Assembly (NCBI GenBank): GCA_002423905.1
Contig: DIVC01000092.1
Location: 1 to 6,417 of the forward strand
From: Idiomarina sp. UBA6142
GTDB lineage: Bacteria > Pseudomonadota > Gammaproteobacteria > Enterobacterales > Alteromonadaceae
Length of the DNA stretch: 6,417 bases
Direction of reading: 5' to 3'
Below, piece by piece: positions 6,373 to 6,417 of this stretch. Both the position numbers and the translations under genes were made by a program. The stretch's first letter is position 1. Every line of letters begins with the position of its first letter. A model generated the notes under the pieces. The model ran no database searches. It was not told where the DNA came from and saw only the letters and a program-made list of their open reading frames with translations.

Positions 6373-6417
6373 TTAGTCAGATTCCAATCCAGACAACGCA
6401 TCCTTAATAGGCTTGCT
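6373..6417 (-). CDS. Possible 3' end of a convergent gene, cut by window edge
   Basis: On the minus strand an open frame enters from the window end and reads SKPIKDALSGLESD before a TAA at 6375-6373. The composition resembles a polar, acidic protein C-terminus, and a convergent gene here would explain why the region after the ComEA-like gene is not otherwise occupied. Fourteen codons are too few to identify a family, and a second minus-strand frame and one plus-strand frame are also open across this short stretch. A 6-bp inverted repeat (6369-6374 with 6386-6391) overlaps it but has no T-run. Confidence 0.25.
   Translation of the reverse strand, partial: SKPIKDALSGLESD

Overview
The window is a conserved housekeeping stretch from a gammaproteobacterial chromosome. 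The translated proteins follow the E. coli orthologues almost residue for residue: AroA, Cmk, ribosomal protein S1, IHF-beta, LapA, LapB and PyrF. The gene order (aroA-cmk-rpsA-ihfB followed directly by lapA-lapB-pyrF) and the moderate GC content suggest a marine Alteromonadales/Vibrio-like lineage. An Idiomarina-type organism is my guess, but the sequence alone does not fix the genus.

Layout: 1-885 is the 3' two-thirds of aroA, cut by the window edge. A short gap (886-961) holds a weak possible aroA terminator and a perfect -10 hexamer with a GC-rich discriminator, ahead of cmk (962-1663). A 112-base leader (1664-1775) then precedes rpsA (1776-3452). It can fold into two hairpins, each with a UGGA loop, which resembles the autoregulated S1 leader of gammaproteobacteria. 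ihfB (3507-3788) follows and ends in a strong Rho-independent terminator (3803-3839). lapA (3861-4112), lapB (4119-5276) and pyrF (5283-5975) form a tight cluster only 21 bases after that terminator. After an 82-base gap comes a small secreted helix-hairpin-helix protein of the ComEA/YbaV type (6058-6360). The last 57 bases may hold the 3' tip of a convergent minus-strand gene.

Functionally, aroA serves aromatic amino acid synthesis and cmk and pyrF serve pyrimidine nucleotide supply. rpsA is translation, ihfB is nucleoid architecture, and lapA/lapB tie the inner membrane to control of lipopolysaccharide synthesis. The ComEA-like protein is a candidate periplasmic DNA-binding protein. All genes with a clear identity are on the plus strand.

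I looked for an undescribed system and did not find one. No mobile element, CRISPR array, tRNA or rRNA, long repeat or broken gene is visible. The points worth a second look are regulatory: the rpsA leader, the promoter ahead of cmk, and the terminator placed immediately before lapA.
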